A stretch of 7,196 bases of DNA from Spirochaetaceae bacterium (GCA_028527945.1 JAQQAK010000465.1:1-7196); one strand, 5' to 3'. Numbered from the stretch's first letter, positions 1-6,791 are shown. Translations and numbers: made by a program. The notes: generated from the sequence alone by a model not told the origin.

Positions 1-1101
1 TGAATCATTCTTGTCATAAAATCGGTAAACCTGTTTAAATCCAGGATTTGTTGTTTTTTCAGGATTATTGGAAAGTTTAATTGTTGGTACTAATTTATCA
101 CCCTGTTGTTTAGCAACAATTTTATATACTCCTGTAAGAGATGAATCGTCTCCTCCTGTAACAAGCTGTGTTCCCACTCCCCAAGAATTAATTGGTGCAC
201 CGTCTCTTACAAGCTGTCTGATTATATGCTCGTTCAAATCATTTGATACTGCTATAAACGCGTCAGGCAAACCCTCTGCATCAAGTCGCTTTCTAATTTC
301 TTCGCTCAGGTATTGAAGATCTCCACTATCTATTCGAACGCCAAAATTATATCCCTTGGCTTTCAGCTCTTTTCCTACTATTATTGCGTTTTCTATACCG
401 CTTCCCAGACTGTCATAGGTGTCGATTAAAAATATTGCGTTGCTAGGGTAAATCTCTGCGTATTTTCTGAATGATTCAAGTTCTGAATCAAAACTCATCA
501 CCCATGAGTGTGCCATTGTTCCTGAAACTGGTATATCATAGAGTTTTCCTGCCAGAGTGTTAGATGTCGCGGATGCGCCACCTATATATGATGCTCTGGC
601 AGCTGATAATGCACCGTCAATTCCCTGTGCCCGTCTAAGGCCGAATTCCATTATCATGCCTTCTGAGCTTGCTGAATAAACTCTTGAAGATTTTGTAGCA
701 ATAAGAGTCTGAAAATTTACTGTGTTTAAAAGAAAGCTCTCTATAAGCTGAGCTTCCATTAGATTTGCTTTTACTGTTATAAGAGGTTCTCCGGGAAAAA
801 CAATAGTTCCCTCATCTACAGAAAAAATATCACCGGTAAATTTAAAATCTTTTAGATAATTTAAAAAGCTGTCTTTAAAAATACCGGTTCCTTTAAGATA
901 TTCTATATCATCATTATCAAAATGTAGATTGGAAAGTCTTGTTAACAGAGGTTCCAGGCCGGCAAAAACTGTATAGCCTCCCTTAAAAGGATTTCTTCTG
1001 AAAAACATTTCAAAAACAACATCAGGATTGTTTTTTTTAAAGAAATATCCCTGCATCATTGTCAATTCATAAAGATCTGTAAGAAGGGCAGAGCTGTACA
1101 T
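1..1101 (-). CDS. pncB: Nicotinate phosphoribosyltransferase, C-terminus cut by window edge
   Basis: This cytoplasmic enzyme joins nicotinate to PRPP, with ATP hydrolysis, to make nicotinate mononucleotide, the first step of the Preiss-Handler route to NAD. The frame is open from ATG 1101 to the window edge, giving 367 residues without a stop. Family motifs are seen in order: TDLYELTM (8-15), FRRNPFKGGY (34-43), FGLRRAQG (153-160), GTMAHSW (194-200), IDTYDS (226-231), VRIDSGDL (255-262), GVGTQLVTGG (308-317) and IKLSNNPEKTTNPG (341-354). His198 in GTxAH matches the histidine that is phosphorylated in characterised members. The layout fits the longer bacterial form (about 480 residues), so roughly a hundred residues are probably missing. 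An AGGAG Shine-Dalgarno (1108-1112) lies 6 nt before the ATG and supports this start. It follows serS on the same strand, but a terminator lies between them, so it is probably transcribed separately. Confidence 0.95.
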   Translation of the reverse strand, partial: MYSSALLTDLYELTMMQGYFFKKNNPDVVFEMFFRRNPFKGGYTVFAGLEPLLTRLSNLHFDNDDIEYLKGTGIFKDSFLNYLKDFKFTGDIFSVDEGTIVFPGEPLITVKANLMEAQLIESFLLNTVNFQTLIATKSSRVYSASSEGMIMEFGLRRAQGIDGALSAARASYIGGASATSNTLAGKLYDIPVSGTMAHSWVMSFDSELESFRKYAEIYPSNAIFLIDTYDSLGSGIENAIIVGKELKAKGYNFGVRIDSGDLQYLSEEIRKRLDAEGLPDAFIAVSNDLNEHIIRQLVRDGAPINSWGVGTQLVTGGDDSSLTGVYKIVAKQQGDKLVPTIKLSNNPEKTTNPGFKQVYRFYDKNDS

Positions 1102-1153
1102 AAAATACTCCTGAAACGCAGTAGTCTAATATCATAGATTAACTGCAAAATTG

Positions 1154-1180
1154 AAAAATTGAGGCTCCTGAAAGAACCTC
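1154..1180 (-). terminator. Rho-independent terminator after serS
   Basis: Read on the minus strand, the hairpin has a 7-bp stem, GAGGTTC paired with GAGCCTC, with one G-U pair and a 6-nt TTTCAG loop (1161-1180). It is followed by AATTTTT (1154-1160). It begins 9 nt beyond the serS stop codon, the normal place for an intrinsic terminator, and lies upstream of pncB. Confidence 0.75.
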
Positions 1181-1189
1181 TGTTTATAA

Positions 1190-2467
1190 TTATTTGCTCT
1201 TGATAATATCAAAGCCTGTGTATGGAACAAGTTTTTCTGGAATTCTTATTGAACCGTCTTCGGTTTGAAAGTTTTCTATGATTGCAATTAATCCACGAGA
1301 AAGTGCTATTGCAGTTCCATTGAGCATGTAAACATGCTTATTTTTGCCGTCATCATCTTTAAAACGAATTCCAAGTCGTCTGGCTTGATAATCAGTACAG
1401 TTTGATGTTGATGTTATTTCTCCCCAATCTCCACTGTCACCGCGGCCGGGCATCCATGCTTCAAGATCATATTTTCTGTAAGCAGGGGCTCCAAGATCAC
1501 CTGTACAGGTATCAACAACTCTGAAAGGGACATCAAGTCCACTGAATATTTCTTCTTCAATTGATCTTATTTCTTCATGAAAGTCGTCTGCGTCTTCTGG
1601 TTTACAGAATATAAACATTTCTACTTTTGAGAATTGGTGAACTCTGTATAGACCTTTTGAGTATTGACCGGCAGCACCTGCTTCGCGTCTAAAACAATGT
1701 GAAATACCTGCCATTTTTATTGGAAGTTCTTCTTTACTAAAAATTTTATCAGAATGGTATCCGCCCAGAGTTATTTCGGCAGTACCAACAAGACAGGTTC
1801 CTGTATCCTGAACTGTATAAATGTTAGATTCTGCTCCTCTTGGATTAAAACCTATACCTTCAAGAATTTCTTCTTTTGCTACATCAGGTGTAATTGTTGG
1901 AGTAAAACCATGTTTCATTACTACATCAACTGCGTATCTGGTAAGAGCCATTTCAAGTATTACTGCTTCATTCTTAAGGTAATAAAATTTTGGCCCAGAA
2001 ACCTTTGCTGCGGTGTCAAAATCAATAAGATCCAAAGCTGTAGCAAGTTCAATATGATCTTTAGGTTTGAAACTGAATTCAGGAACAGTTCCGGAGCGTT
2101 TTATTTCTAGATTATCTTTATCTTCTTTTCCAACAGGAGCATCAGGGTGAGCCATGTTTGGAACTTTTGAAGCTTCAGATTTAAGATTGCTCTCAACTGA
2201 ATTGAGTTCTGATTCAATAGAAGCTATGTCTTCTTTAAGCTGTTTTCCCTCATCAATGAGCTTTTGCCGCTCATCTTTTTCCATGGGGCCCTTCATCTTT
2301 TTGGCGTTCTCGTTTCGCTTTTGTCTTAAGTCGTCAATTTGGGTTATAAGGCTGTTGCGTTTGTCATAGAGTTCTATAACAAGATCTACGTCAACATTCA
2401 TAAAACGGTCTGCAACGTTCTTTTTTACAGCATCCGCATTTTCTTTGATATATTTTAGGTCTAACAT
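1190..2467 (-). CDS. serS: Seryl-tRNA synthetase
   Basis: This class II aminoacyl-tRNA synthetase charges tRNA-Ser with serine in the cytoplasm and is essential. The product is 425 residues, the usual length. The N-terminal MLDLKYIKEN is typical of the family. Residues about 28-103 are rich in charged heptads and form the antiparallel coiled-coil arm that contacts the long variable arm of tRNA-Ser. The catalytic core shows GTAEI (228-232, serine site), motif 2 starting FRREAGAAG (259-267) and running into GLYRVHQFSKVEM (272-284), and motif 3 LNGTAIALSRGLIAIIEN (382-399) with its arginine at 391. The frame also permits a TTG start five codons upstream (2482). I chose ATG 2467 because the protein then begins exactly where the family does, and because the TTG would lie upstream of the predicted transcription start. 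No Shine-Dalgarno precedes either start. A terminator follows the gene. Confidence 0.97.
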   Translation of the reverse strand: MLDLKYIKENADAVKKNVADRFMNVDVDLVIELYDKRNSLITQIDDLRQKRNENAKKMKGPMEKDERQKLIDEGKQLKEDIASIESELNSVESNLKSEASKVPNMAHPDAPVGKEDKDNLEIKRSGTVPEFSFKPKDHIELATALDLIDFDTAAKVSGPKFYYLKNEAVILEMALTRYAVDVVMKHGFTPTITPDVAKEEILEGIGFNPRGAESNIYTVQDTGTCLVGTAEITLGGYHSDKIFSKEELPIKMAGISHCFRREAGAAGQYSKGLYRVHQFSKVEMFIFCKPEDADDFHEEIRSIEEEIFSGLDVPFRVVDTCTGDLGAPAYRKYDLEAWMPGRGDSGDWGEITSTSNCTDYQARRLGIRFKDDDGKNKHVYMLNGTAIALSRGLIAIIENFQTEDGSIRIPEKLVPYTGFDIIKSK

Positions 2468-2473
2468 GCAAAG

Positions 2474-2502
2474 AGGATACAAAAGTTAGCACTCAGCGTC
2501 AA
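2474..2502 (-). promoter_or_regulatory. Predicted sigma70-type promoter of serS, leaderless
   Basis: On the minus strand, TTGACG (2497-2502) and TATCCT (2474-2479) are separated by 17 nt. The -35 matches the consensus at 5 of 6 positions and the -10 at 4 of 6. Only 6 nt (CTTTGC) lie between the -10 and the serS ATG, so transcription should begin at or next to the start codon. The absence of any Shine-Dalgarno fits a leaderless mRNA. This is prediction from sequence only. Confidence 0.6.
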
Positions 2503-2534
2503 TAGAGGTGGTCTGTAAGCTTTGGCTATATTCA

Positions 2535-2543
2535 TGGTATAGT
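2535..2543 (+). promoter_or_regulatory. Extended -10 promoter of the cupin-SDR pair, leaderless
   Basis: TGGTATAGT (2535-2543) is an extended -10 (TGn followed by TATAGT, 5 of 6 to consensus). No good -35 lies 16-18 nt upstream, which an extended -10 can tolerate. It ends 6 nt before ATG 2550, so the transcript should start about at the ATG. No Shine-Dalgarno is present. It lies back to back with the serS promoter. Confidence 0.5.
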
Positions 2544-2549
2544 TATTTT

Positions 2550-3005
2550 ATGAATAAGCTAAAAGCAATTGATGTTATAAATAATTTAAACCTGATACCT
2601 CTTGAAGGTGAAGGTGGTTTTTTTAGACAGACATGGGCGAGTGAAGATGGTACAGCGATATATTATCTTGTTACAGAGGATAGCTGGTCAGCTCTACATA
2701 TTCTTGATGTCAATGAAGTCTGGCATTTTTACGCTGGAGATTCTTTGAAACAAATTCAGCTTAAACCTGATGGCACTGCTGAAGTATTTTTAATTGGATC
2801 AAAAATAAATGAAGGAGAATTACCTCAGTTAGTTTGTCCTTCAGGTATCTGGCAAAGTACAAGACTAATTGATGGTGGAAGCTGGGCGCTTGTTGGAACT
2901 ACAACATCTCCTCCTTATAATGATGATTCAATAAAATTTCCTAATATTGAAAAATTGATGGCTGAATATTCTGGATATGCAGATTTGATAAAGGATTTTA
3001 TATGA
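2550..3005 (+). CDS. Cupin-fold protein of the DUF985 (Cupin_5) family
   Basis: This 151-residue protein is a small, single-domain cupin of unknown biochemical function. Recognisable family features are the N-terminal LIPLEGEGGFFRQTW (14-28), TAIYYLVT (35-42), the core NEVWHFYAGDSLKQIQL (55-71) and a C-terminal VCPSGIWQSTRL segment (94-105) followed by WALVGTTTSPPY (111-122). DUF985 proteins have an RmlC-like jelly-roll fold; some have been proposed to bind nucleotide-sugar or polysaccharide-type ligands, but no activity is firmly known. A GTG start in frame at 2508 is possible but would add 14 residues unlike the family and would lie upstream of the predicted promoter, so ATG 2550 is preferred. 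Its TGA overlaps the ATG of the next gene (ATGA, 3002-3005), so the two are almost certainly one operon with coupled translation. Confidence 0.9.
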   Translation: MNKLKAIDVINNLNLIPLEGEGGFFRQTWASEDGTAIYYLVTEDSWSALHILDVNEVWHFYAGDSLKQIQLKPDGTAEVFLIGSKINEGELPQLVCPSGIWQSTRLIDGGSWALVGTTTSPPYNDDSIKFPNIEKLMAEYSGYADLIKDFI

Positions 3006-3856
3006 GCGTAGATAATTCAAACTCTACAGAAAAAATGTTGGACAGAGTTCTTGGTAAAGGGCTTGGTCTTTTAGGAAAAACAGCAGTAATAACCGGTGGG
3101 GCAGTGAATATCGGCGCTTCAATTAGTATAAAGTTTGCCTCAATAGGTGTTAAAACGGTAATTATATATAACTCTTCAGATGAAAAGGCTCTAAAGCTTG
3201 AAAAAGAAATAACAGCTTCAGGTGGAGTTTGTGGTATTTTTAAAGCAGATTTAAGCTGTGAGAAAGAGGTTGTGGAACTTTTTCAAAAGATAAAAAACGA
3301 TGAACGTTTTGGCCGTGTAGATATTCTTGTGAATAATTCTGGAATTTTTACCTTAAGCCAGCAGACAGACTTATCTGAAGAAGACTGGCAGAAGCTGTTT
3401 GGAATAAATATGACTGGCACATTTTTATGTTGTAGAGAAGCTGTAAAACTAATGAAAGAACAGTCAGATCTGTCCGGAGAAGACTGCCAAGGTTGTATTA
3501 TAAACACTGCAAGCATCAACGCTCTTCACCCTGGCTTTGGGCAGACTGCTCATTATGACGCGTCAAAGGGAGCTGTTTATTCTTATACAAAATCTCTTGC
3601 CGCCGAAATTGGGGGCTTGGGTATAAGAGTAAATTCTATATCTCCTGGCTTGGTTGACTCCAAGAGTCTTCGTTCAGGTTCGGCGCCATTAGCAGAAATG
3701 GTAGAACAAAGAAATCCCTTAAAATTAAAAGATGGTAAATCTACGCTTGTTCAGCCTGAAAATGTTGCTGATGCTGTAGTTTTTCTGGCCTCAAATATGG
3801 CCAAGGCAATTACAGGAGAAAATATTGTTATCGATAGAGGTTATCTTCTAAGCTGA
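3002..3856 (+). CDS. Short-chain dehydrogenase/reductase (SDR), FabG-like, substrate unknown
   Basis: This 284-residue classical SDR is expected to be a cytoplasmic NAD(P)-dependent oxidoreductase on a Rossmann fold. Seen in the sequence are the cofactor motif TGGAVNIG (31-38), ADL (82-84), NNSG (111-114), the active-site Asn136 in INMTGT, the catalytic Ser171, the YDASK box with Tyr185 and Lys189, and SPG (214-216). The catalytic tetrad is therefore complete. The usual second glycine of TGxxxGxG is Asn36; pteridine reductases have Arg at that place, so the exact subclass is open. About 22 residues precede the Rossmann fold, longer than FabG. AAAGGA (2990-2995) lies 6 nt before the ATG and supports this start, although Met12 is possible. 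It overlaps the cupin gene by ATGA and ends only 6 bp from the end of convergent aroC. FabG itself is unlikely, because no acp or fab genes are nearby. Confidence 0.88.
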   Translation: MSVDNSNSTEKMLDRVLGKGLGLLGKTAVITGGAVNIGASISIKFASIGVKTVIIYNSSDEKALKLEKEITASGGVCGIFKADLSCEKEVVELFQKIKNDERFGRVDILVNNSGIFTLSQQTDLSEEDWQKLFGINMTGTFLCCREAVKLMKEQSDLSGEDCQGCIINTASINALHPGFGQTAHYDASKGAVYSYTKSLAAEIGGLGIRVNSISPGLVDSKSLRSGSAPLAEMVEQRNPLKLKDGKSTLVQPENVADAVVFLASNMAKAITGENIVIDRGYLLS

Positions 3857-3862
3857 TAAATA

Positions 3863-4921
3863 TTATGCTTTTCCTTGAGCCCTGTATCTTAGCAGATGGT
3901 CTGCAATTGTTATTGCGGCCATCGATTCAACTACAGGGACAATTCTTGGAGTTAGGCAGGGATCATGCCTTCCTGTTGTGATAATTTCTTTTTCATTCCC
4001 GTTAATATCTATGGTTTTTTGCGCTTGCTCAATAGAAGATGTTGGTTTTACAGCAATTCTGAAAACTATATCACAGCCGGTTGTTATTCCGCCTATAATA
4101 CCGCCAGCGTTATTAGTTTTAAAACCGTTTTTATCCATCCAGTCATTATGTTCAGTCCCAAGCATTTTGGATGCTTCAAAACCGGCTCCGAACTCTATGC
4201 CTTTTACACCGCCAAGAGATATTACTGCTTTTGCAAGGTCTGCATCAATTTTATCAAAGACTGGCTCTCCAAGCCCTGTGGGGACATTTTTTATAACACA
4301 TTCGACAATACCTCCGGCAGAGTTTCCTTCTTCGGCAAGTTTTTCTACCTTTTTTATCATTTCTTCAGCAGCTTTGCTATCGGCAGCTCTCATAGCGTTA
4401 TCTTCAATGATATCAAGATCTATTTCACCACACCTGATTCCAGCAGCTTCAAGTGTGTAGGCCTTTATTGTAATATTGTTTTCAGATAACATTTTTTTTG
4501 CTACCGCGCCTGCGGCTACTCTTCCGGCAGTTTCTCTTCCAGACGCACGGCCGCTACCTCGATAGTCTCTTATTCCATATTTATTAAAATAGGTAAAATC
4601 AGCGTGACCTGGTCTAAAAAGATCCTTGATATTATCGTATGCAGAGGGTCTTGCGTCACTATTGTAGAGGATAACAGTAAAAGGTGTTCCAGTTGTTTTT
4701 CCTTCAAAAATACCAGACACAATTGTTACCTTGTCGCTTTCTTTTCGAGGAGTTGTTACGCTTGATTGTCCCGGTTTTCGGCGGTTCATCTCAATTTGGA
4801 TTTCTTCTTCACTGATTTCTATTCCAGGTGGAAGTCCGTCGATTATTACTCCAACAGCTATACCATGAGATTCTCCAAAAGTTGTAATTGAAAATGATTT
4901 ACCAAAAGTATTACCTGGCAT
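3863..4921 (-). CDS. aroC: Chorismate synthase
   Basis: The enzyme converts 5-enolpyruvylshikimate 3-phosphate to chorismate with reduced FMN, the last step of the shikimate pathway and the branch point to aromatic amino acids and folate. The product is 352 residues, the normal bacterial length. The three family signatures are present: GESHGIAVGVIIDG (16-29), YRGSGRASGRETAGRVAAG (120-138) and GRHDPCLTPRIVPVVE (317-332). The two catalytic histidines are His19 and His106 (RPGHAD). A TTG at 4936 is also in frame but lies upstream of the strong Shine-Dalgarno, so ATG 4921 is the start. The gene begins inside the end of aroK (11-bp overlap), so translation is coupled. Its 3' end faces the SDR gene with a 6-bp gap and no terminator of its own. 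Confidence 0.97.
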   Translation of the reverse strand: MPGNTFGKSFSITTFGESHGIAVGVIIDGLPPGIEISEEEIQIEMNRRKPGQSSVTTPRKESDKVTIVSGIFEGKTTGTPFTVILYNSDARPSAYDNIKDLFRPGHADFTYFNKYGIRDYRGSGRASGRETAGRVAAGAVAKKMLSENNITIKAYTLEAAGIRCGEIDLDIIEDNAMRAADSKAAEEMIKKVEKLAEEGNSAGGIVECVIKNVPTGLGEPVFDKIDADLAKAVISLGGVKGIEFGAGFEASKMLGTEHNDWMDKNGFKTNNAGGIIGGITTGCDIVFRIAVKPTSSIEQAQKTIDINGNEKEIITTGRHDPCLTPRIVPVVESMAAITIADHLLRYRAQGKA

Positions 4922-5468
4922 AGTCTTCCTCCACAAGTTTATTTGCTGTTAACACGCAAAGTTCTGGGATATTTTTCCCGCACGCAGATATTTTTATATC
5001 TGAAAGGCTATTATAAATATTTGTTCGCTTTTTATAAAGTTCAAGAAAATCTTTATAAGGGTTTTCTGGTGATAAAAAGGCAGGAATTCCCTTTGCTATT
5101 ATACGTTCAAATAAAATATCTGCTTTTTCTTCTATGTAGATAAATAAAAAGGATGGTTTAAGAATTTTTACAGCCTTTTCATTATCACACAATCCACCTC
5201 CCGCGGCAGATACTAAAATACTGTTTTCAGATTTCAGTGAAAGTTTTTCTGCGCTTATTTTCTCATAGTTTTGAAAAACATCACGCCCTTCTTTGTATAT
5301 TTCTCTGGAAGATAATTTTTTTGAGTTTTCTTTCTGATAGATGTCTTCCAGAAGACTGTCCATATCATAAAATGAAATATTAAAGATTTCGGATAATTGC
5401 TTTCCGACAGAAGATTTTCCACAGTGTTTCATTCCTGTTATTAAAACAGGCTTTAATAAGTTTCTCAT
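4911..5468 (-). CDS. aroK: Shikimate kinase, divergent
   Basis: The expected reaction is ATP-dependent 3-phosphorylation of shikimate, step 5 of the pathway, in the cytoplasm. The product is 185 residues, within family range. The Walker A motif GMKHCGKS (12-19) is clear. DMD (35-37) supplies the shikimate-binding and Mg-binding aspartates, GGG (90-92) follows the Walker B strand, and Arg148 in RTNIYNSLSD matches the conserved C-terminal substrate arginine. Two usual residues differ: the FRxxE segment reads FQNYE (65-69), so the shikimate-contacting arginine is Gln66, and the lid RPLL reads IPAF (128-131), so its arginine is Ile128. It may be a subfamily variant or have altered activity. Pairing with aroC supports the assignment. 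The ATG overlaps the lacI TGA (ATGA), and no strong Shine-Dalgarno precedes it, so translation probably depends on ribosomes finishing lacI. Confidence 0.85.
   Translation of the reverse strand: MRNLLKPVLITGMKHCGKSSVGKQLSEIFNISFYDMDSLLEDIYQKENSKKLSSREIYKEGRDVFQNYEKISAEKLSLKSENSILVSAAGGGLCDNEKAVKILKPSFLFIYIEEKADILFERIIAKGIPAFLSPENPYKDFLELYKKRTNIYNSLSDIKISACGKNIPELCVLTANKLVEEDYAR
4927..4932 (-). promoter_or_regulatory. Shine-Dalgarno of aroC that fixes its start
   Basis: GGAGGA on the minus strand lies 5 nt before ATG 4921, inside the last codons of aroK. It rules out the upstream in-frame TTG, which would place this site inside the coding region. Confidence 0.8.
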
Positions 5469-6583
5469 ATGTTTTTATTGCTTTTACCAAATTCAGGATG
5501 AGGATAAACTATACCAACTCTTAAATTAGGTTGTTCAAGAGGATCTAAAGGTTTTAGTTTTAAATTAAGTTCTTTTCTTGGGGCTGCGCATGATTCTCTT
5601 ATAATAAATTCTGTATCCATCATTATATGTTCTTTTGGTTTATCAGGATTCTCTATAGCTTCTATCAAGAGTTTTACAGCAAGTTTACCTATCTTTTCAA
5701 GAGGCTGCCTCATTGTTGTAAGCGAAGGCGTCAAATATTGGGAGTATAGAATGTCATTGTATCCTGTTATTGAGAGATCTCGTGGAATCTTTAAACCATT
5801 TCTTTCTGCTTCTTTCATGACTCCCAGGGCCATATGATCATTTGATGCTATTATTGCGGTTGGAGGGGTTTTTAGATTAAAGAAATAATTAAATGCTTTT
5901 ATCCCACTTTCCGGTTCCCAGTTTCCATAGTAAATGAGCTGTCTGTCAAGTTGCATTTTATTTTCTTTTAAAGCATCAACGTATCCGCTTATTCTATCAC
6001 GTCCACAAATAAGGGTAGTGCTTCCTGTCAGCATGCCTATATGTGTATGTCCAAGAGATAAAAGATAGTTAACTATTTTTTTTATGCCATTATAGTTATC
6101 AGCGTCTACATAGTTGATGTCAAGCTCATCATCTCTTCCGTATACGACAACTGATGGAACGTTATCTTTGGTAAGTCTTTTTAACAGCCATTGATCAACT
6201 GAAGGAGCAAGTACAATTAGGCCGTCAACTTTTCGCTCCATATAAAGGTTTGAATAATCAGCAGCGCTTTTAATAGATGACGGAAATTTGAAAATCAGGT
6301 GATAACCCATTTCATCAATGTTTTTTTCAAGACTTGTTATGAGGTCTAGAAAATATGGTGCTGCTGTCATAAACTCAGCATAAGGTATAATAATACCAAT
6401 TCCGTCTGTTTTATTATTATTAAGAGCTCTCGCTGCCGCGTTAGGATAGTATCCAAGCTCTTCTATGGCTTTTAGTACTTTTATACGTGTGTCTTCTTTG
6501 ACATTACCTTTGCCGTTTATTACTCTTGATACTGTCATGAAAGATACATTGGCAAGTTTTGCTACATCTGATTGTGACGGCAT
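5465..6583 (-). CDS. LacI/GalR-family transcriptional regulator with C-terminal tail
   Basis: This is a DNA-binding regulator with an effector domain of the sugar-binding protein fold, 372 residues long. The helix-turn-helix is at 5-24 (SDVAKLANVSFMTVSRVING), with Phe15, Met16 and Arg20 in the recognition helix. The hinge helix is NAAARALNNNKT (48-59). The effector domain shows VDADNYNG (159-166), GRDRISGY (194-201), SNDHMALG (247-254) and GYNDILYS (274-281); Arg197 and Asp249 match positions that bind sugars in LacI relatives. The normal fold ends near ESCAAP (330-335). About 37 further residues follow, ending in RVGIVYPHPEFGK (355-367), an unusual extension. AAGGAA (6593-6598) lies 9 nt before the ATG and supports the start. 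It is the first gene of a lacI-aroK-aroC operon and is divergent from hexokinase, so control of sugar entry into metabolism is plausible. The effector and targets are not known. Confidence 0.93.
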   Translation of the reverse strand: MPSQSDVAKLANVSFMTVSRVINGKGNVKEDTRIKVLKAIEELGYYPNAAARALNNNKTDGIGIIIPYAEFMTAAPYFLDLITSLEKNIDEMGYHLIFKFPSSIKSAADYSNLYMERKVDGLIVLAPSVDQWLLKRLTKDNVPSVVVYGRDDELDINYVDADNYNGIKKIVNYLLSLGHTHIGMLTGSTTLICGRDRISGYVDALKENKMQLDRQLIYYGNWEPESGIKAFNYFFNLKTPPTAIIASNDHMALGVMKEAERNGLKIPRDLSITGYNDILYSQYLTPSLTTMRQPLEKIGKLAVKLLIEAIENPDKPKEHIMMDTEFIIRESCAAPRKELNLKLKPLDPLEQPNLRVGIVYPHPEFGKSNKNI

Positions 6584-6618
6584 GGTATAAAGTTCCTTAA
6601 ATAATAAATATCATGGCT

Positions 6619-6638
6619 GCTTTCAAAGCTTTTGAAGC
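6619..6638. promoter_or_regulatory. Candidate LacI-family operator upstream of lacI
   Basis: The half-sites TTCAAA (6622-6627) and TTTGAA (6631-6636) are a perfect inverted repeat around GCT, and flanking GCT/AGC extend it to 20 bp with one unpaired base. The CAAA-GC-TTTTG core resembles LacI/GalR operators, although those usually have a central CG. It lies 36-55 bp upstream of the lacI ATG, a position suited to autoregulation. No second copy was found near hexokinase. Confidence 0.35.
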
Positions 6639-6669
6639 AATAAATTAAAACTACAAGTAATTATATATA

Positions 6670-6695
6670 GTATAATAAGTTGTGATTTATTATAC
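6670..6695. promoter_or_regulatory. Dyad with two facing TATAAT hexamers
   Basis: The 9-bp arms GTATAATAA (6670-6678) and TTATTATAC (6687-6695) are a perfect inverted repeat around 8 nt. Each arm holds a TATAAT, one per strand. On the minus strand TTTACG (6695-6700) stands 17 nt from TATTAT (6672-6677), a possible lacI promoter. It may be an operator, a promoter pair, or a chance AT-rich dyad. Confidence 0.35.
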
Positions 6696-6776
6696 GTAAA
6701 TAAAATTATCAACATCCTTCAATGTTTTTATAATTTCAAATCTTTCTTAAAAATAAAATATTTTTGCAGAAAGCTT

Positions 6777-6791
6777 AATAGGTAACCTATT
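6777..6791. promoter_or_regulatory. Perfect palindrome, candidate operator of hexokinase
   Basis: AATAGGT and ACCTATT are a perfect 7-bp inverted repeat around a single A. It touches the -35 of the candidate hexokinase promoter, where a bound repressor would block RNA polymerase. The odd centre is not the usual LacI-family pattern, so another regulator is possible. Confidence 0.4.

Noticed and set aside
68..316. Plus-strand open frame of 82 codons
   Set aside because: Antisense to conserved pncB motifs; no domain and no start signal.
1131..1159. Possible pncB promoter with TATGAT at 1131-1136 on the minus strand
   Set aside because: The -10 is fair but no acceptable -35 stands 16-18 nt away and the region overlaps the T-run of the serS terminator, so I did not list it as a feature.
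1754..2369. Plus-strand open frames at 1754-2110 and 2154-2369
   Set aside because: Antisense to serS and without recognisable features or ribosome sites.
3283..3519. Minus-strand open frame of 78 codons inside the SDR gene
   Set aside because: It covers the NNSG region of the SDR on the opposite strand and has no features of its own.
3965..4489. Two long plus-strand open frames, at 3965-4489 and 3978-4460
   Set aside because: They lie wholly antisense to aroC, whose motifs are unmistakable, and their products are low-complexity Ser/Phe/Cys-rich with no family resemblance.
4943..5143. Plus-strand open frame of 66 codons inside aroK
   Set aside because: Antisense shadow with Leu/Phe/Tyr-rich composition from AT-rich DNA; no supporting signal.
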